Assembly: GCF_044466355.1 (NCBI RefSeq)
Contig: NZ_JBITMQ010000007.1
Location: 1-64,000 of the forward strand
Length of the DNA stretch: 64,000 bases
Source of the DNA: Actinophytocola sp044466355
GTDB taxonomy: Bacteria > Actinomycetota > Actinomycetes > Mycobacteriales > Pseudonocardiaceae
Direction: 5' to 3'
The translations under genes were made by a program, and so were the position numbers. The first letter of the stretch is position 1, and every line of letters starts with the position of its first letter. Below the pieces are notes generated by a model that saw only the letters and a list, made by a program, of their open reading frames with translations, ran no database searches and was not told the DNA's origin. Shown here in pieces: positions 7,814 to 16,245 of this stretch.

Positions 7814-8569
7814 ATGCTCGAAACGTCGGCCGCGCAGGAGCCCGACGCCGGTACCCGCGCCATGCGCGAACCCAAGTACTGGGGTCTGAAAAGGCATCTG
7901 CTCGACCTGCTCGCCTCCCTGCCGCCGGGGTCGCCCATCCCCACTGAACGTTCGCTCGCCGCCGAGTTCGACGTGTCCCGCACGACCGTGCGCCAGGCTC
8001 TTGCTGACCTGACAGTGGAAGGCCGACTACTGCGCGTGCAGGGCAAGGGCACGTTCGCGGCGGAACCCAAGGTGGCACAGCGGTTGCAGCTGTCTTCGTA
8101 CACAGAGGACATGCGTGCGCAGGGCCGTGAGCCATCGTCGCAGCTGATCGACATCGCGGAGATCCCCGCGGAGGGCGAGTTGACCACCCTGCTCGGCATC
8201 CGTTCCGGCGCGAAGGTGCTCCGCATGCAGCGGCTGCGGCTCGCCGACAACGAGCCGATGGCGATCGAGACCACGCACCTGCCGCTCGGCAGGTTCCGCG
8301 GGCTCCGCAAGTACCTGACCCCGGGGGGCTCGCTGTACCAGGTGCTGCGGGACCGGTTCGACGTCGAGATGGGGCACGCGGAGGAGACCATAGAGACCGC
8401 GCTCGCCGGCCCCCACGAGGCCGAACTGCTCGGCGCGGACGTCGGCATGCCGATGCTGCTGCTGTCGCGGCACTCGTTCGACACCACCGAACGGCCCGTG
8501 GAGTGGGTGCGGTCGGTCTACCGCGGCGACCGGTACAAGTTCGTCGCGGAACTGAACCGGCCGTCATGA
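7814..8569 (+). CDS. dasR: GntR/HutC-family aminosugar regulator DasR
   Basis: This 251-residue regulator has an N-terminal GntR winged helix (about 20-85, with PTERSLAAEFDVSRTTVRQA) and a HutC/UTRA effector domain (about 95-245). Long stretches such as YTEDMRAQG, MAIETTHLP, AEETIET and PVEWVRSVYRGDRYKFVAEL closely follow Streptomyces DasR. DasR represses chitin/GlcNAc uptake and catabolism, and antibiotic genes, until GlcN-6-P or GlcNAc-6-P releases it. ATG 7814 is preceded by ggaggagg. The gene is divergent from its likely target operon and has a dre site in between. The MFS exporter gene overlaps its stop by 4 bases. Confidence 0.92.
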   Translation: MLETSAAQEPDAGTRAMREPKYWGLKRHLLDLLASLPPGSPIPTERSLAAEFDVSRTTVRQALADLTVEGRLLRVQGKGTFAAEPKVAQRLQLSSYTEDMRAQGREPSSQLIDIAEIPAEGELTTLLGIRSGAKVLRMQRLRLADNEPMAIETTHLPLGRFRGLRKYLTPGGSLYQVLRDRFDVEMGHAEETIETALAGPHEAELLGADVGMPMLLLSRHSFDTTERPVEWVRSVYRGDRYKFVAELNRPS

Positions 8570-10062
8570 CGCTCGGTGAGGTCCGCTGGGGGAGCGCCAC
8601 CGCGCGCGGGATCCTCGCCGCGACCATCCTCGGCTCCGGGATGGCGTTCCTGGACGGCACCGTCGTCAACATCGCGCTGCCGCACATCGGCGCCGAGTTC
8701 GACGCCGGGGTCGTCGGCCTGCAGTGGATCATCAACGGCTACCTGCTGACCCTCGCCGCGCTGATCCTGGTGGCCGGTTCGCTCGGCGACCGGTACGGAC
8801 GGCGCCGCGTCTACCTCGTCGGGGTGGCCTGGTTCGCCGTGTCGTCCCTGCTGTGCGGGGTCGCGGTGAACACGGAGATGCTGGTCGCCGCGCGCATCCT
8901 GCAGGGCATCGGCGGCGCGCTGCTCACCCCGGGTGCGCTCGCGATCATCCAGTCGTCGTTCCACCGGTCGGACCGGGCACGCGCGATCGGCGCGTGGTCG
9001 GGGCTCGGCGGCATCGCGGGCGCGGTCGGGCCGCTGGTCGGCGGGCTGCTCGTGCAGGCGTGGTCGTGGCGGCTCGCGTTCCTGATCAACCTGCCGCTGG
9101 GCATCGCGGTGATCTGGCTGACCAGGAAGTTCGTGCCCGAGTCCGAGGACACGTCGATGACCGGGCACCCGGACGTGTGGGGTTCGGTGCTCGGTGCGCT
9201 GGGCCTCGCCGGGGTCACCACCGCGTTGGTCGAGGGGCCGGAGCGGGGCGCGTCGGACCCGTTCGTGCTCGTCGGGGCCGTGGTCGGGGTGGCCGCGCTC
9301 GTCGGGTTCGTCGTGCTGCAGGTGCGGCAGCGCAACCCGCTCGTGCCGCCGGACATCTTCGCGAACCGGACGTTCGTCGTCGCGAACCTGCTGACGTTCG
9401 TGGTCTACGCGGCGCTCGGCGGCGTGATGATGCTGTTCGTCCTGCAGTTGCAGGTCTCGCTGCACTACTCGCCGACGGCCGCCGGGCTGGCCAGCGTGCC
9501 GATCTCGATCATCATGCTGGTGCTGTCGGCGCGGTCCGGGAAGCTCGCGCAACGGTTCGGGCCGCGGCCGTTCCTCGTGGCAGGGCCGCTGGTGATCGCG
9601 GTGGCCATGATCATGTACACGTGGGTCACGCCGGGTGCGTCGTACCTGCTCACGGTGCTGCCCGCGGTGGTCGTGTTCGGGCTCGGGCTCACCGCGGTGG
9701 TGGCGCCGGTGACGGCGACCGTGCTGGCGGCGGCCGAGGACCGGCACGCCGGGGTGGCGTCCGGGGTGAACAACGCGATCGCGCGGACCGGCGGCCTGCT
9801 CGCGGTGGCGATCCTGCCGGCGGCGGCCGGGCTGTCCGGTGAGTCGTACGCCGACCCGGACGCGATGACGTCGGGCTGGCAGACGGCGATGTGGCTGTGC
9901 GCCGGGTTGTGCGTGGTCGGCGGCGTCCTGGCGCTGTGGGTGCGCAACGACGTCCTCGCCCCGGTCCCGGAGCCCGAACCCGAGCTGCCGGACCCGGGGG
10001 AGTGCTTCAGCTGCGGTGTGACGGGCCCGCCCACCCACCTGGGGGCTACACGCGCGTCGTGA
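8566..10062 (+). CDS. MFS transporter, DHA2/EmrB-QacA type
   Basis: This 498-residue integral membrane protein has about 14 transmembrane helices and the DHA2 signature: FLDGTVVNIALP in helix 1, GDRYGRRR in the first loop (motif A) and a GGIAGAVGPLVGG motif C-like segment in helix 5. Members are proton-driven drug or metabolite exporters. The cytosolic C-terminal tail carries an odd CFSCGV cysteine pair. The ATG overlaps the dasR stop (ATGA), so the two genes are translationally coupled and this transporter is probably under the dasR promoter. Its 3' end overlaps the convergent dehydratase gene by 17 bases. Confidence 0.88.
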   Translation: MTLGEVRWGSATARGILAATILGSGMAFLDGTVVNIALPHIGAEFDAGVVGLQWIINGYLLTLAALILVAGSLGDRYGRRRVYLVGVAWFAVSSLLCGVAVNTEMLVAARILQGIGGALLTPGALAIIQSSFHRSDRARAIGAWSGLGGIAGAVGPLVGGLLVQAWSWRLAFLINLPLGIAVIWLTRKFVPESEDTSMTGHPDVWGSVLGALGLAGVTTALVEGPERGASDPFVLVGAVVGVAALVGFVVLQVRQRNPLVPPDIFANRTFVVANLLTFVVYAALGGVMMLFVLQLQVSLHYSPTAAGLASVPISIIMLVLSARSGKLAQRFGPRPFLVAGPLVIAVAMIMYTWVTPGASYLLTVLPAVVVFGLGLTAVVAPVTATVLAAAEDRHAGVASGVNNAIARTGGLLAVAILPAAAGLSGESYADPDAMTSGWQTAMWLCAGLCVVGGVLALWVRNDVLAPVPEPEPELPDPGECFSCGVTGPPTHLGATRAS

Positions 10063-10999
10063 GGATCTCCGCGAACAGCGCCGGATCGATGTTGCCGCCG
10101 GACACGACCGCGACGGTCTTACCCTTCGGCAGGTCCGCGTGCACGTAGGCCGCCGTGGTCACCGCGCCGCTCGGCTCCGCCACCACCTGTGACCTGGTGG
10201 CGAGCAGTCCGATCGCGTCCTTGATCTGGTCCTCGGTCACGGTGATCACGTCGTCGACGAACTTGCGGACGTGCGCGAACGTCAGCTCGGACGGCGTGGA
10301 GCGCAGCCCGTCGGCGATCGTGCGGGCGCGGTCGTCGGTCGACCAGTTCGGGCGCTGACCGGTGCGGAAGCCCTCCGCGGTGTCGCCGGCCAGCTCCGGT
10401 TCGACGCCGATGACCTGCGCGTGCGGCGCCTTCGCCTTGATCGCGGCGGCCACGCCGGAGATCAGACCGGCACCGCTCACCGGCACCAGGACGACCTCGA
10501 CGTCCGGCAGGTCGGCGGCGATCTCCAGGCCGATCGTGCCCTGACCGGCGATGACGTCCGGGTGGTCGAACGGCGGGATCAGCGTGCCGCCGTTGCGCGC
10601 GACCACTTCCTCAGCGGCCGACTCGCGGTCCGCGGGCGGGACGATCAGGACCTCGGCGCCGTGCCGCCGGGTGGCCTCCACCTTGATCCGCGGCGTGTTG
10701 GTGGTCACCACGATGGTCGCCGGGACGCCGTAGAGCTTCGCCACGTAGGCGACGGCCTGCGCGTGGTTGCCGCTCGAATAGGCGACCACTCCTCGGGTAC
10801 GCACGTCGTCGGGCAGCCGCCCGATCGCGTTCGCCGCACCGCGCATCTTGAACGCGCCGATCGGTTGCAGCTGTTCGGGTTTGAGCCACAGGGGACGGTC
10901 GCGCTCCGCCCAAAGGCAGGGCAGCAAAGGAGTACGCACGATCCGGTCGCCGATGCGCGCGGCGGCCGCCTCGATGTCGTCGATGGTGGTCAGTTGCAC
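10046..10999 (-). CDS. Threonine/serine dehydratase, PLP-dependent (fold type II)
   Basis: The 317-residue enzyme has the Schiff-base lysine in QPIGAFKMRGA (about residue 50), the SSGNHAQA substrate loop (about 75) and a glycine-rich phosphate loop SGAGLISG. It has no ACT domain, as in catabolic threonine/serine dehydratases and serine racemases, which give 2-oxobutanoate or pyruvate plus ammonia. The chosen GTG at 10999 starts the conserved N-terminus (TTIDDIEAAAARI). A CATACT hexamer ends 7 bases upstream, consistent with a leaderless transcript. A longer frame to 11047 adds residues unlike the family. Confidence 0.85.
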   Translation of the reverse strand: MQLTTIDDIEAAAARIGDRIVRTPLLPCLWAERDRPLWLKPEQLQPIGAFKMRGAANAIGRLPDDVRTRGVVAYSSGNHAQAVAYVAKLYGVPATIVVTTNTPRIKVEATRRHGAEVLIVPPADRESAAEEVVARNGGTLIPPFDHPDVIAGQGTIGLEIAADLPDVEVVLVPVSGAGLISGVAAAIKAKAPHAQVIGVEPELAGDTAEGFRTGQRPNWSTDDRARTIADGLRSTPSELTFAHVRKFVDDVITVTEDQIKDAIGLLATRSQVVAEPSGAVTTAAYVHADLPKGKTVAVVSGGNIDPALFAEILTTRV

Positions 11000-11120
11000 G
11001 TCACCAAGTATGCACTGTCCACAATGGACTGTGGTGGTGCTCACCATCGGTCAACCACGGGAGTGGTGTGCCCGTCCCAGCCGTTGCGGAAGTGGAACGG
11101 TCGTGAACAGACGAAGGATC

Positions 11121-11858
11121 ATGAGCGACAAGGAAGCGACGGAAAGAGTAAGAATCAGCCAGGTGCTCGCCGGTGCGCTGGCAGCGGTCACCGCGGCGCT
11201 GATCGGCTCCACCATGGGGGTCGCGGGCACGGTCATCGGCGCCGGGCTCGCGAGCATCGTGTCGACCGTCGGCGGCGTGCTGTACCAGCGGTCCATCGAC
11301 CGGACCACGGAGAGCGTGCGCACGGTTCGCGCCAAGGTCGTCGGCCGGTCCGGCGGCACGACGGTGCTGGTGTCCGAGGAGGACCCGGAGAAGGAGCCGG
11401 ACGAGGAGGTCCGGGCGGAGCCGGTCAGCGACGACGAACCGGACGACCGGCCACCGGCGGAGCGCGGGCGTCGGCGCTGGCCGATGGTGGTCGTGGGCAG
11501 CCTCGCGGCGTTCGTGCTGGGCGTGCTGGCCGTCACCGGGGTCGAGTGGCTTCGTGGCGAACCGCTGTCCGGGGGCACCGGCACGACGTTCGGCAGCATC
11601 GTCGAGCCGCACCGCGACAGCGGCGGCCGGCCGGAACAGCCGCCGGACCCGACGACGTCCACGACGACACCGACGTCGAGCGAGTCGGAGCGGCCGCCCG
11701 CCACGACGACCGCGCCGACCAGCGGCACCGCCACGACGACCCCGCCGAGCGACTCGTCGTCGACGACGACCACCACCACGACCACCACGACGACACCGCC
11801 CGAGACCACGACCACCGAGGTCGAGCCCCCGGGTGGCAGCGTCATCCCCACAAACTGA
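11121..11858 (+). CDS. Membrane protein with Thr/Pro-rich tail, unknown function
   Basis: The 245-residue protein has a short cytosolic start and a long hydrophobic hairpin (about residues 12-55, rich in Gly/Ala). A charged acidic region follows (75-115), then one clear transmembrane helix (about 120-140). The extracytoplasmic tail is dominated by Thr, Pro and Ser, with an uninterrupted run of 11 Thr near residue 220. ATG 11121 has a gaagga Shine-Dalgarno. Such Thr/Pro-rich tails in actinobacterial membrane proteins often cross the cell wall. No domain is recognised. Confidence 0.75.
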   Translation: MSDKEATERVRISQVLAGALAAVTAALIGSTMGVAGTVIGAGLASIVSTVGGVLYQRSIDRTTESVRTVRAKVVGRSGGTTVLVSEEDPEKEPDEEVRAEPVSDDEPDDRPPAERGRRRWPMVVVGSLAAFVLGVLAVTGVEWLRGEPLSGGTGTTFGSIVEPHRDSGGRPEQPPDPTTSTTTPTSSESERPPATTTAPTSGTATTTPPSDSSSTTTTTTTTTTTPPETTTTEVEPPGGSVIPTN

Positions 11859-11949
11859 CCCTGGGTAGCAAAACGGACGCGCACCTGGCAACTGTTGTCC
11901 CCGATCGGCCGATCGCCGGACGCTGCGTTAGCAAATAGTTTCAAAAAGG

Positions 11950-12023
11950 CCATCCATCCCGGATGGTGAGAACCCGCTCCGTAGTTGCCCGGGAGTCTTC
12001 TCAATCCCCTGCTCGCTCCCGGG
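11950..12023 (+). promoter_or_regulatory. Structured leader upstream of the secreted protease
   Basis: Two hairpins can form ahead of the protease start: ccatcc/ggatgg (11950-11955 with 11961-11966), and cccgggag/ctcccggg (11988-11995 with 12016-12023). The second ends 31 bases before the ATG and leaves the Shine-Dalgarno region (cgaggga) free. It could act as an mRNA stabiliser or a regulatory leader. It does not match a riboswitch class known to me. Confidence 0.4.
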
Positions 12024-12054
12024 TCCCCCTGCAAAGACGAGGGAGCAAAACCTG

Positions 12055-13209
12055 ATGAAACGCACAACCCTTGTGCGCTTGGGCAGCACCGCACTGCTCG
12101 CCGTGGGCCTGGCGTTGACCGTCGCCATGCCCGCGAACGGCGTGCCGGTGACGTCGGACTCCAGCGCGATCCAGGCGGCGCTGCAGCGTGACCTCGGCCT
12201 GACCCCGCAACAGGCTGAGGCCCGCTACCAGCAGGAACAGGTGGCGTGGTCGAAGGAGAAGACCCTGCGGATCGCCCTCGATCGCGACTTCGCGGGCAGC
12301 CACTTCGACACCGCCAGCGGCAAACTGGTGGTCAACGTCGCCGACGCGTCCCGCGTCGCCGAGGTCGAGGACGCCGGTGTCATCGCCCGTGTCGTCGAGG
12401 ACAGCGCCGCGGAACTGAACGCCACCAAGGCGAAGCTGGACGGCAGCGCGGCGACCATGCCGAGCTCGGTCACCGGCTGGCACGTCGACGAGGCGACCAA
12501 CGACGTCGTCGTGTCGGTGTACGGCAGCCAGGCCGCGGCCGCGACCTGGGCGAAGAGCCTCGGCGCCGACGTGCGGTTCGAACACGTCACCGCGCGTCCC
12601 CAGACGTACTGGAACCTGATCGGTGGCCAGGCGATCCGGACCAGCAGTGGTTCGCGGTGCTCGCTCGGCTTCAACGCCCGCAGCTCGAGCGGCGCCCGGT
12701 ACGTCATCACCGCCGGTCACTGCACCAACCTCGGCGGCACGTGGTCCGGCTCCGGCGGCACCATCGGCGGCGTCGCGGCAACCTCGTTCCCGACCAACGA
12801 CTACGGTCTCATCCGCGTCAGCTCCAGCTCCGCGGTGTCGACCCCGTACGTCGACCGCTACAGCTCCGGCAGCGACGTGATCGTCTCCGGTTCGCAGCTC
12901 GTCGGCACCGGCGCCACGGTGTGCCGTTCCGGCTCCACCACCGGCTGGCACTGCGGTTCCGTGTCGTCCACCAGCGCGACGGTGTGCTACTCGCAGGGTT
13001 GTGTCTACGACACGATCCGCACCAGCGTGTGCGCCGAGCCCGGTGACTCCGGCGGCTCGCTCGTGTCCAGCCCGGGCTCCGGCACGCGCGTCCAGGCCCA
13101 GGGCATGACCTCGGGTGGTTCCGGCAACTGCTGGTCCGGCGGCACCACGTACTACCAGAAGGTCAATGAACCCCTGAGCAGGTACGGCCTGTCGCTTTAC
13201 CGGGGCTGA
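12055..13209 (+). CDS. Secreted S1-family serine protease, streptogrisin/alpha-lytic type
   Basis: The 384-residue preproprotein has a Sec signal peptide (residues 1-30, KRTTLVRLG then a hydrophobic core, AMPANG). An alpha-lytic-type pro-domain follows (about 35-185). The mature chymotrypsin-fold protease starts near 190. The triad is visible as TAGHC (His), NDYGLI (Asp) and EPGDSGGS (Ser). Six cysteines in the mature part fit three disulfides. The pro-domain acts as a folding chaperone and is removed on secretion. The gene is monocistronic and ends at a perfect 14-bp hairpin. Confidence 0.93.
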   Translation: MKRTTLVRLGSTALLAVGLALTVAMPANGVPVTSDSSAIQAALQRDLGLTPQQAEARYQQEQVAWSKEKTLRIALDRDFAGSHFDTASGKLVVNVADASRVAEVEDAGVIARVVEDSAAELNATKAKLDGSAATMPSSVTGWHVDEATNDVVVSVYGSQAAAATWAKSLGADVRFEHVTARPQTYWNLIGGQAIRTSSGSRCSLGFNARSSSGARYVITAGHCTNLGGTWSGSGGTIGGVAATSFPTNDYGLIRVSSSSAVSTPYVDRYSSGSDVIVSGSQLVGTGATVCRSGSTTGWHCGSVSSTSATVCYSQGCVYDTIRTSVCAEPGDSGGSLVSSPGSGTRVQAQGMTSGGSGNCWSGGTTYYQKVNEPLSRYGLSLYRG

Positions 13210-13220
13210 CCTTCAGCCTG

Positions 13221-13258
13221 CCAGCGGACGGGCCGAACCCTGCCGGCCCGTCCGCTGG
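13221..13258 (+). terminator. Hairpin terminator of the protease gene
   Basis: Perfect 14-bp arms (13221-13234 and 13245-13258) surround a 10-base loop, 12 bases after the protease stop codon. There is no T tract. It may also stop transcripts arriving from thiE. Confidence 0.85.
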
Positions 13259-13271
13259 TCCCGTGCACCGG

Positions 13272-13296
13272 CCGAATGTTCTTTCAGGACATTCGG
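13272..13296 (-). terminator. Hairpin overlapping the thiE stop codon
   Basis: Arms ccgaatgt (13272-13279) and acattcgg (13289-13296) flank a 9-base loop that contains the thiE stop codon. On the minus strand the hairpin includes the last codons of thiE, so it may act as a compact terminator or as a 3' stabiliser. Confidence 0.6.
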
Positions 13297-13937
13297 CGGG
13301 TTGCTTCGGCCAGGCGGGATGCCGCCGCTCTCGGGTCCTCCGCCTCCGTGATCGCGCGGACCACCACCACCCGGGACGCGCCCGCTGCCAGCACCTCCGG
13401 CAGACGCGCCTCGTCGATGCCGCCGATCGCGAACCACGGCCGTGCCGGGTTCGCCGCCGCGGTCGCCCGCACCAGGTCCAGGCCCGGCGCGGGCCGCCCC
13501 GGCTTCGTCGGTGTCGGCCAGCACGGGCCGGTGCAGACGTAGTCCACGCCCGGCTCTTCGAACGCGGCCTTCGCCTGCGCCTCGTCGTGGGTCGAGCGGC
13601 CGACCACCACGTCGTCGCCCGCGATCTTCCTCGCCCACGAGACGGGCAGGTCGTCCTGCCCGAGGTGCAGTACGTCCGCGCCGGAGGCCAGCGCCACGTC
13701 CGCGCGGTCGTTCACGGACAGCAACGCCCCGTGCCGGGCGCACGCCTCCGCCAGCACCGCCAGCGCGGCCAGTTCCTCCCGGGCCTCGATGCCCTTTTCC
13801 CGCAGCTGGATCACGTCGACCCCGCCCGCCAGTGCGGCGTCCGCGAACTCCGCCAGGTCCGGGCGGTTGCCCGTGCACAGGTACAGCCGCGCGTCCGCCA
13901 GCCGCCGTCGAATCCCGTCTCCGTCTAGTCCAGGCAC
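13284..13937 (-). CDS. thiE: Thiamine-phosphate synthase
   Basis: ThiE joins hydroxymethylpyrimidine diphosphate and the thiazole phosphate to make thiamine phosphate. The 217-residue TIM-barrel protein shows VIQLREK (pyrophosphate-binding Lys), SVNDRADVAL, HLGQDDLP and the C-terminal FAIGGID phosphate loop. The GTG at 13937 follows a TATAGC -10 element by 8 bases, suggesting leaderless translation. It is divergent from thiO-thiS-thiG with only 30 bp between its start and the thiO riboswitch, so only the other operon carries a TPP riboswitch. Confidence 0.93.
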   Translation of the reverse strand: MPGLDGDGIRRRLADARLYLCTGNRPDLAEFADAALAGGVDVIQLREKGIEAREELAALAVLAEACARHGALLSVNDRADVALASGADVLHLGQDDLPVSWARKIAGDDVVVGRSTHDEAQAKAAFEEPGVDYVCTGPCWPTPTKPGRPAPGLDLVRATAAANPARPWFAIGGIDEARLPEVLAAGASRVVVVRAITEAEDPRAAASRLAEATRRMS

Positions 13938-13945
13938 CCGTTCAC

Positions 13946-13953
13946 GCTATACG
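13946..13953. promoter_or_regulatory. Shared divergent -10 region of thiE and thiO
   Basis: The sequence GCTATACG gives TATACG on the plus strand (13948-13953), about 15 bases before the thiO riboswitch. It gives TATAGC on the minus strand (13946-13951), 8 bases before the thiE GTG. The two promoters therefore appear to overlap back to back. The -35 boxes are not clear. Confidence 0.45.
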
Positions 13954-13967
13954 GTGGGGGTGGTCCG

Positions 13968-14055
13968 CACGGGAGTCCAGAGGACTGGGCTGAGAGGGGA
14001 TCTGCCGATCCCGACCGTCGAACCTGATCCGGATCATGCCGGCGCAGGGAGCGTG
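13968..14055 (+). ncRNA. TPP riboswitch (THI element) upstream of thiO
   Basis: Conserved THI-box segments appear in order: GGGAGTCC, GGGCTGAGAGGG, GACCGTCGAACCTGATC, GGATCATGCCGGCG and CAGGGAG. The closing stem CACG/CGTG is at 13968-13971 and 14052-14055. The thiO GTG lies only 8 bases after the aptamer, so the conserved 3' agggag doubles as the Shine-Dalgarno. TPP binding would sequester it and block translation. Confidence 0.95.
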
Positions 14056-14063
14056 AGTGTGCT

Positions 14064-15143
14064 GTGAGTCACAATGTGGTCGTCGTCGGTGGTGGCGTCG
14101 TCGGGCTGTCCGTCGCGTGGCGGCTCGCCGCCGAGAACGACGTGACGCTCGTCGATCCGGCGCCCGCACGCGGGGCGTCGTGGGTCGCCGGCGGGATGCT
14201 CGCGCCGGTCACCGAGGCCTGGCCCGGTGAGGAGGACCTCCTCGACGTCGGGGGTGCCTCGCTCGCGTCGTGGCCCGGGTTCGCGGCCGACCTGGGCGTC
14301 GAGCTGTACACCGAGGGCACGGTCGTCGCCGGGTTCGACGCCGCCGACGCCGCCCAGCTCGACATCGTCGCCGACTTCCTCGCCCGGCAGGGGCGGTCCG
14401 TCGAGCGGCTCACCGGGCGCGAGCTGCGCAGGGTCGAGCCCACCGTCGGACCCAGTGTCCGCAGTGGACTCAAGGTGTCCGGGGACCTCGCGGTCGACAA
14501 CCGGGAGTTGCTGCGGTGCCTGACCTCCCGCGCCTACGAGGCCGGGGTCGAGTTCATCCGGGAGCCCGCCCGTGCGGTGCGGGCCGGCGCCGTCGAGCTG
14601 GCGGGGTCCGTCCTGCGCTGCGACATCGCCGTGGTCGCCGCGGGTGCGTGGAGCGGTGCGCTGCACCCGGCGCTCGCGTCCGCGGTGCGGCCCGTGAAGG
14701 GGGAGATCCTGCGGTTGCGCGCCCGGGACGGGACGTTGCCGCCGCCGCGCCACACCGTGCGTGCGCTCGTCGAGTCGCGGCCGGTCTACCTGGTGCCCAG
14801 GGCCGACGGTGAGTTGGTGCTCGGCGCGACCCAGTACGAGGCCGGTTTCGACACCGCGGTGACCGCCGGCGGGGTGCGTGACCTGTTGATGTACGCCGAA
14901 CGCGTGGTGCCCGCGATCGCGGAGTACGAGCTGACGGAAACCGCGGCCGGGCTGCGTGCCGGTAGCCGGGACAACCTCCCGCTGGTCGGTGCGCTCGAAC
15001 CGGGGGTGCTGGTCGCGGCGGGCCACCACCGCAACGGCCTGCTGCTCGCCCCGATCACGGCGGACGCGATCCGCGCCATGGTCGCCGGTGTCGAGCCGCC
15101 CGCCGAGATCAAGTCCGCGGACCCCGCCCGACTGGAGAGGTGA
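14064..15143 (+). CDS. thiO: Glycine oxidase ThiO
   Basis: ThiO is a FAD-dependent glycine oxidase that makes the dehydroglycine needed for the thiazole ring in aerobes lacking ThiH. The 359-residue DAO-family protein has an N-terminal dinucleotide motif (VVVVGGGVVGLSVAW), the WVAGGMLAPVTEAW substrate segment and the C-terminal GHHRNGLLLAPITAD FAD loop. The GTG start is at 14064, immediately after the TPP riboswitch whose 3' end provides the ribosome-binding site. It is followed by thiS after 4 bases. Confidence 0.93.
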   Translation: MSHNVVVVGGGVVGLSVAWRLAAENDVTLVDPAPARGASWVAGGMLAPVTEAWPGEEDLLDVGGASLASWPGFAADLGVELYTEGTVVAGFDAADAAQLDIVADFLARQGRSVERLTGRELRRVEPTVGPSVRSGLKVSGDLAVDNRELLRCLTSRAYEAGVEFIREPARAVRAGAVELAGSVLRCDIAVVAAGAWSGALHPALASAVRPVKGEILRLRARDGTLPPPRHTVRALVESRPVYLVPRADGELVLGATQYEAGFDTAVTAGGVRDLLMYAERVVPAIAEYELTETAAGLRAGSRDNLPLVGALEPGVLVAAGHHRNGLLLAPITADAIRAMVAGVEPPAEIKSADPARLER

Positions 15144-15147
15144 CGTG

Positions 15148-15348
15148 ATGTACGTACAGGTCAACGGCACGGAACGCGAGGTGCCCGACGGCGCGACGGT
15201 GACGGAGATGCTCGCCGCCCTCGGGGTGCCTGCCAAGGGCGTCGCGGTCGCGGTCGACGGGCAGGTCGTCGCGCGGACCGAGCACGACACGAAGGTGGTG
15301 CCGGACGGCGCCGACGTCGAGGTCCTGACCGCGGTGCAGGGAGGCTGA
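15148..15348 (+). CDS. thiS: Sulfur carrier protein ThiS
   Basis: The 66-residue ubiquitin-fold protein ends in the diagnostic Gly-Gly (VQGG), which is adenylated and thiocarboxylated to carry sulfur to ThiG. It begins MYVQVNGTEREV. ATG 15148 lies 7 bases after gagagg; a GTG one codon upstream is a less likely start. It sits between thiO and thiG with 4- and 1-base gaps. thiF, needed to activate it, is not in this window. Confidence 0.93.
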   Translation: MYVQVNGTEREVPDGATVTEMLAALGVPAKGVAVAVDGQVVARTEHDTKVVPDGADVEVLTAVQGG

Positions 15349-15349
15349 C

Positions 15350-16105
15350 ATGGACGACCCACTGGTCATCGGCGACCGGCAGTACTCGTCACGCCTGATC
15401 ATGGGCACCGGCGGGGCCGCGAACCTCGCGGTGCTGGAGCGTGCGCTGAAGGCGTCGGGCACCGAGTTGACGACGGTGTCCATCCGCCGCGTCGACGTCC
15501 AGGGCGGCACCGGTGTGCTGGACGTGCTGGAGCGGTTGGGCATCGACCCGCTGCCGAACACGGCGGGCTGCCGCACCGCGGCCGACGCCGTGCTCACCGC
15601 ACGGATGGCCCGAGAGGCGCTGGGCACGTCGTGGGTGAAGCTGGAGGTCGTCGCCGACGACCGCACGCTGCTCCCGGACCCGGTCGAACTGCTGGACGCC
15701 GCGGCGACACTCGTCGACGACGGCTTCACGGTCCTGCCGTACACGAACGACGACCCGGTGCTCGCGCTGCGGCTGGAGGAACTGGGCTGCGTCGCCGTGA
15801 TGCCCCTGGGCTCGCCGATCGGCACCGGCCTCGGCATCCGCAACCCGCACAACATCGAGCTGATCGTGAAACGCGCGGGCGTCCCGGTGATCCTGGACGC
15901 CGGCATCGGCACCGCCTCCGACGCGGCCCTCGCCATGGAACTGGGCTGCTCAGCGGTACTGCTGGCCACCGCGGTCACCAGGGCGACCGACCCGGAGGCC
16001 ATGGCGTCGGCCATGCGCCACGGCGTCCTGGCAGGCCGCCTGGCCCACAACGCAGGCCGAGTCCCCCAACGCTTCTGGGCCCAGGCCTCAAGCCCCCCAC
16101 GCTAA
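15350..16105 (+). CDS. thiG: Thiazole synthase ThiG
   Basis: ThiG forms the thiazole phosphate from deoxyxylulose-5-phosphate, dehydroglycine and ThiS thiocarboxylate. The 251-residue TIM barrel has the Schiff-base lysine in WVKLEVV (about residue 100), MPLGSPIGTG (about 148), VPVILDAGIGTASDA (about 180) and LLATAVTRA. The ATG is one base after the thiS stop. The gene ends the riboswitch operon and abuts the second palindromic repeat. Confidence 0.95.
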   Translation: MDDPLVIGDRQYSSRLIMGTGGAANLAVLERALKASGTELTTVSIRRVDVQGGTGVLDVLERLGIDPLPNTAGCRTAADAVLTARMAREALGTSWVKLEVVADDRTLLPDPVELLDAAATLVDDGFTVLPYTNDDPVLALRLEELGCVAVMPLGSPIGTGLGIRNPHNIELIVKRAGVPVILDAGIGTASDAALAMELGCSAVLLATAVTRATDPEAMASAMRHGVLAGRLAHNAGRVPQRFWAQASSPPR

Positions 16106-16113
16106 CCCCCCAC

Positions 16114-16236
16114 CCCGCGAGTCGCGCGCCAAAACACCGCGAGTCGCGCGCTGGCACATACCGAGTTGTACGTTTCGTGCAGGTCGGGGACCTGCACGAA
16201 ACGTACAACTCGATGTGTTCGAGGACGCGACTCGCG
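16114..16236. repeat. Convergent-junction palindromic repeat, copy 2
   Basis: This copy has two left cgcgagtcgcg motifs (about 16116 and 16138) and a perfect 24-bp inverted repeat (16162-16185 with 16189-16212) around a 3-base loop. The matching right arm cgcgactcgcg is at 16226-16236. It fills the gap between the convergent ends of thiG and the channel gene. The near-perfect hairpin would form a strong bidirectional terminator. Confidence 0.92.
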
Positions 16237-16245
16237 TGCTGGCCC

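Noticed and set aside
11940..12054. Possible cyclic-di-AMP (ydaO-type) riboswitch before the secreted protease
   Set aside because: Two hairpins exist, but the conserved ydaO sequence blocks are absent; it was kept only as a structured leader.
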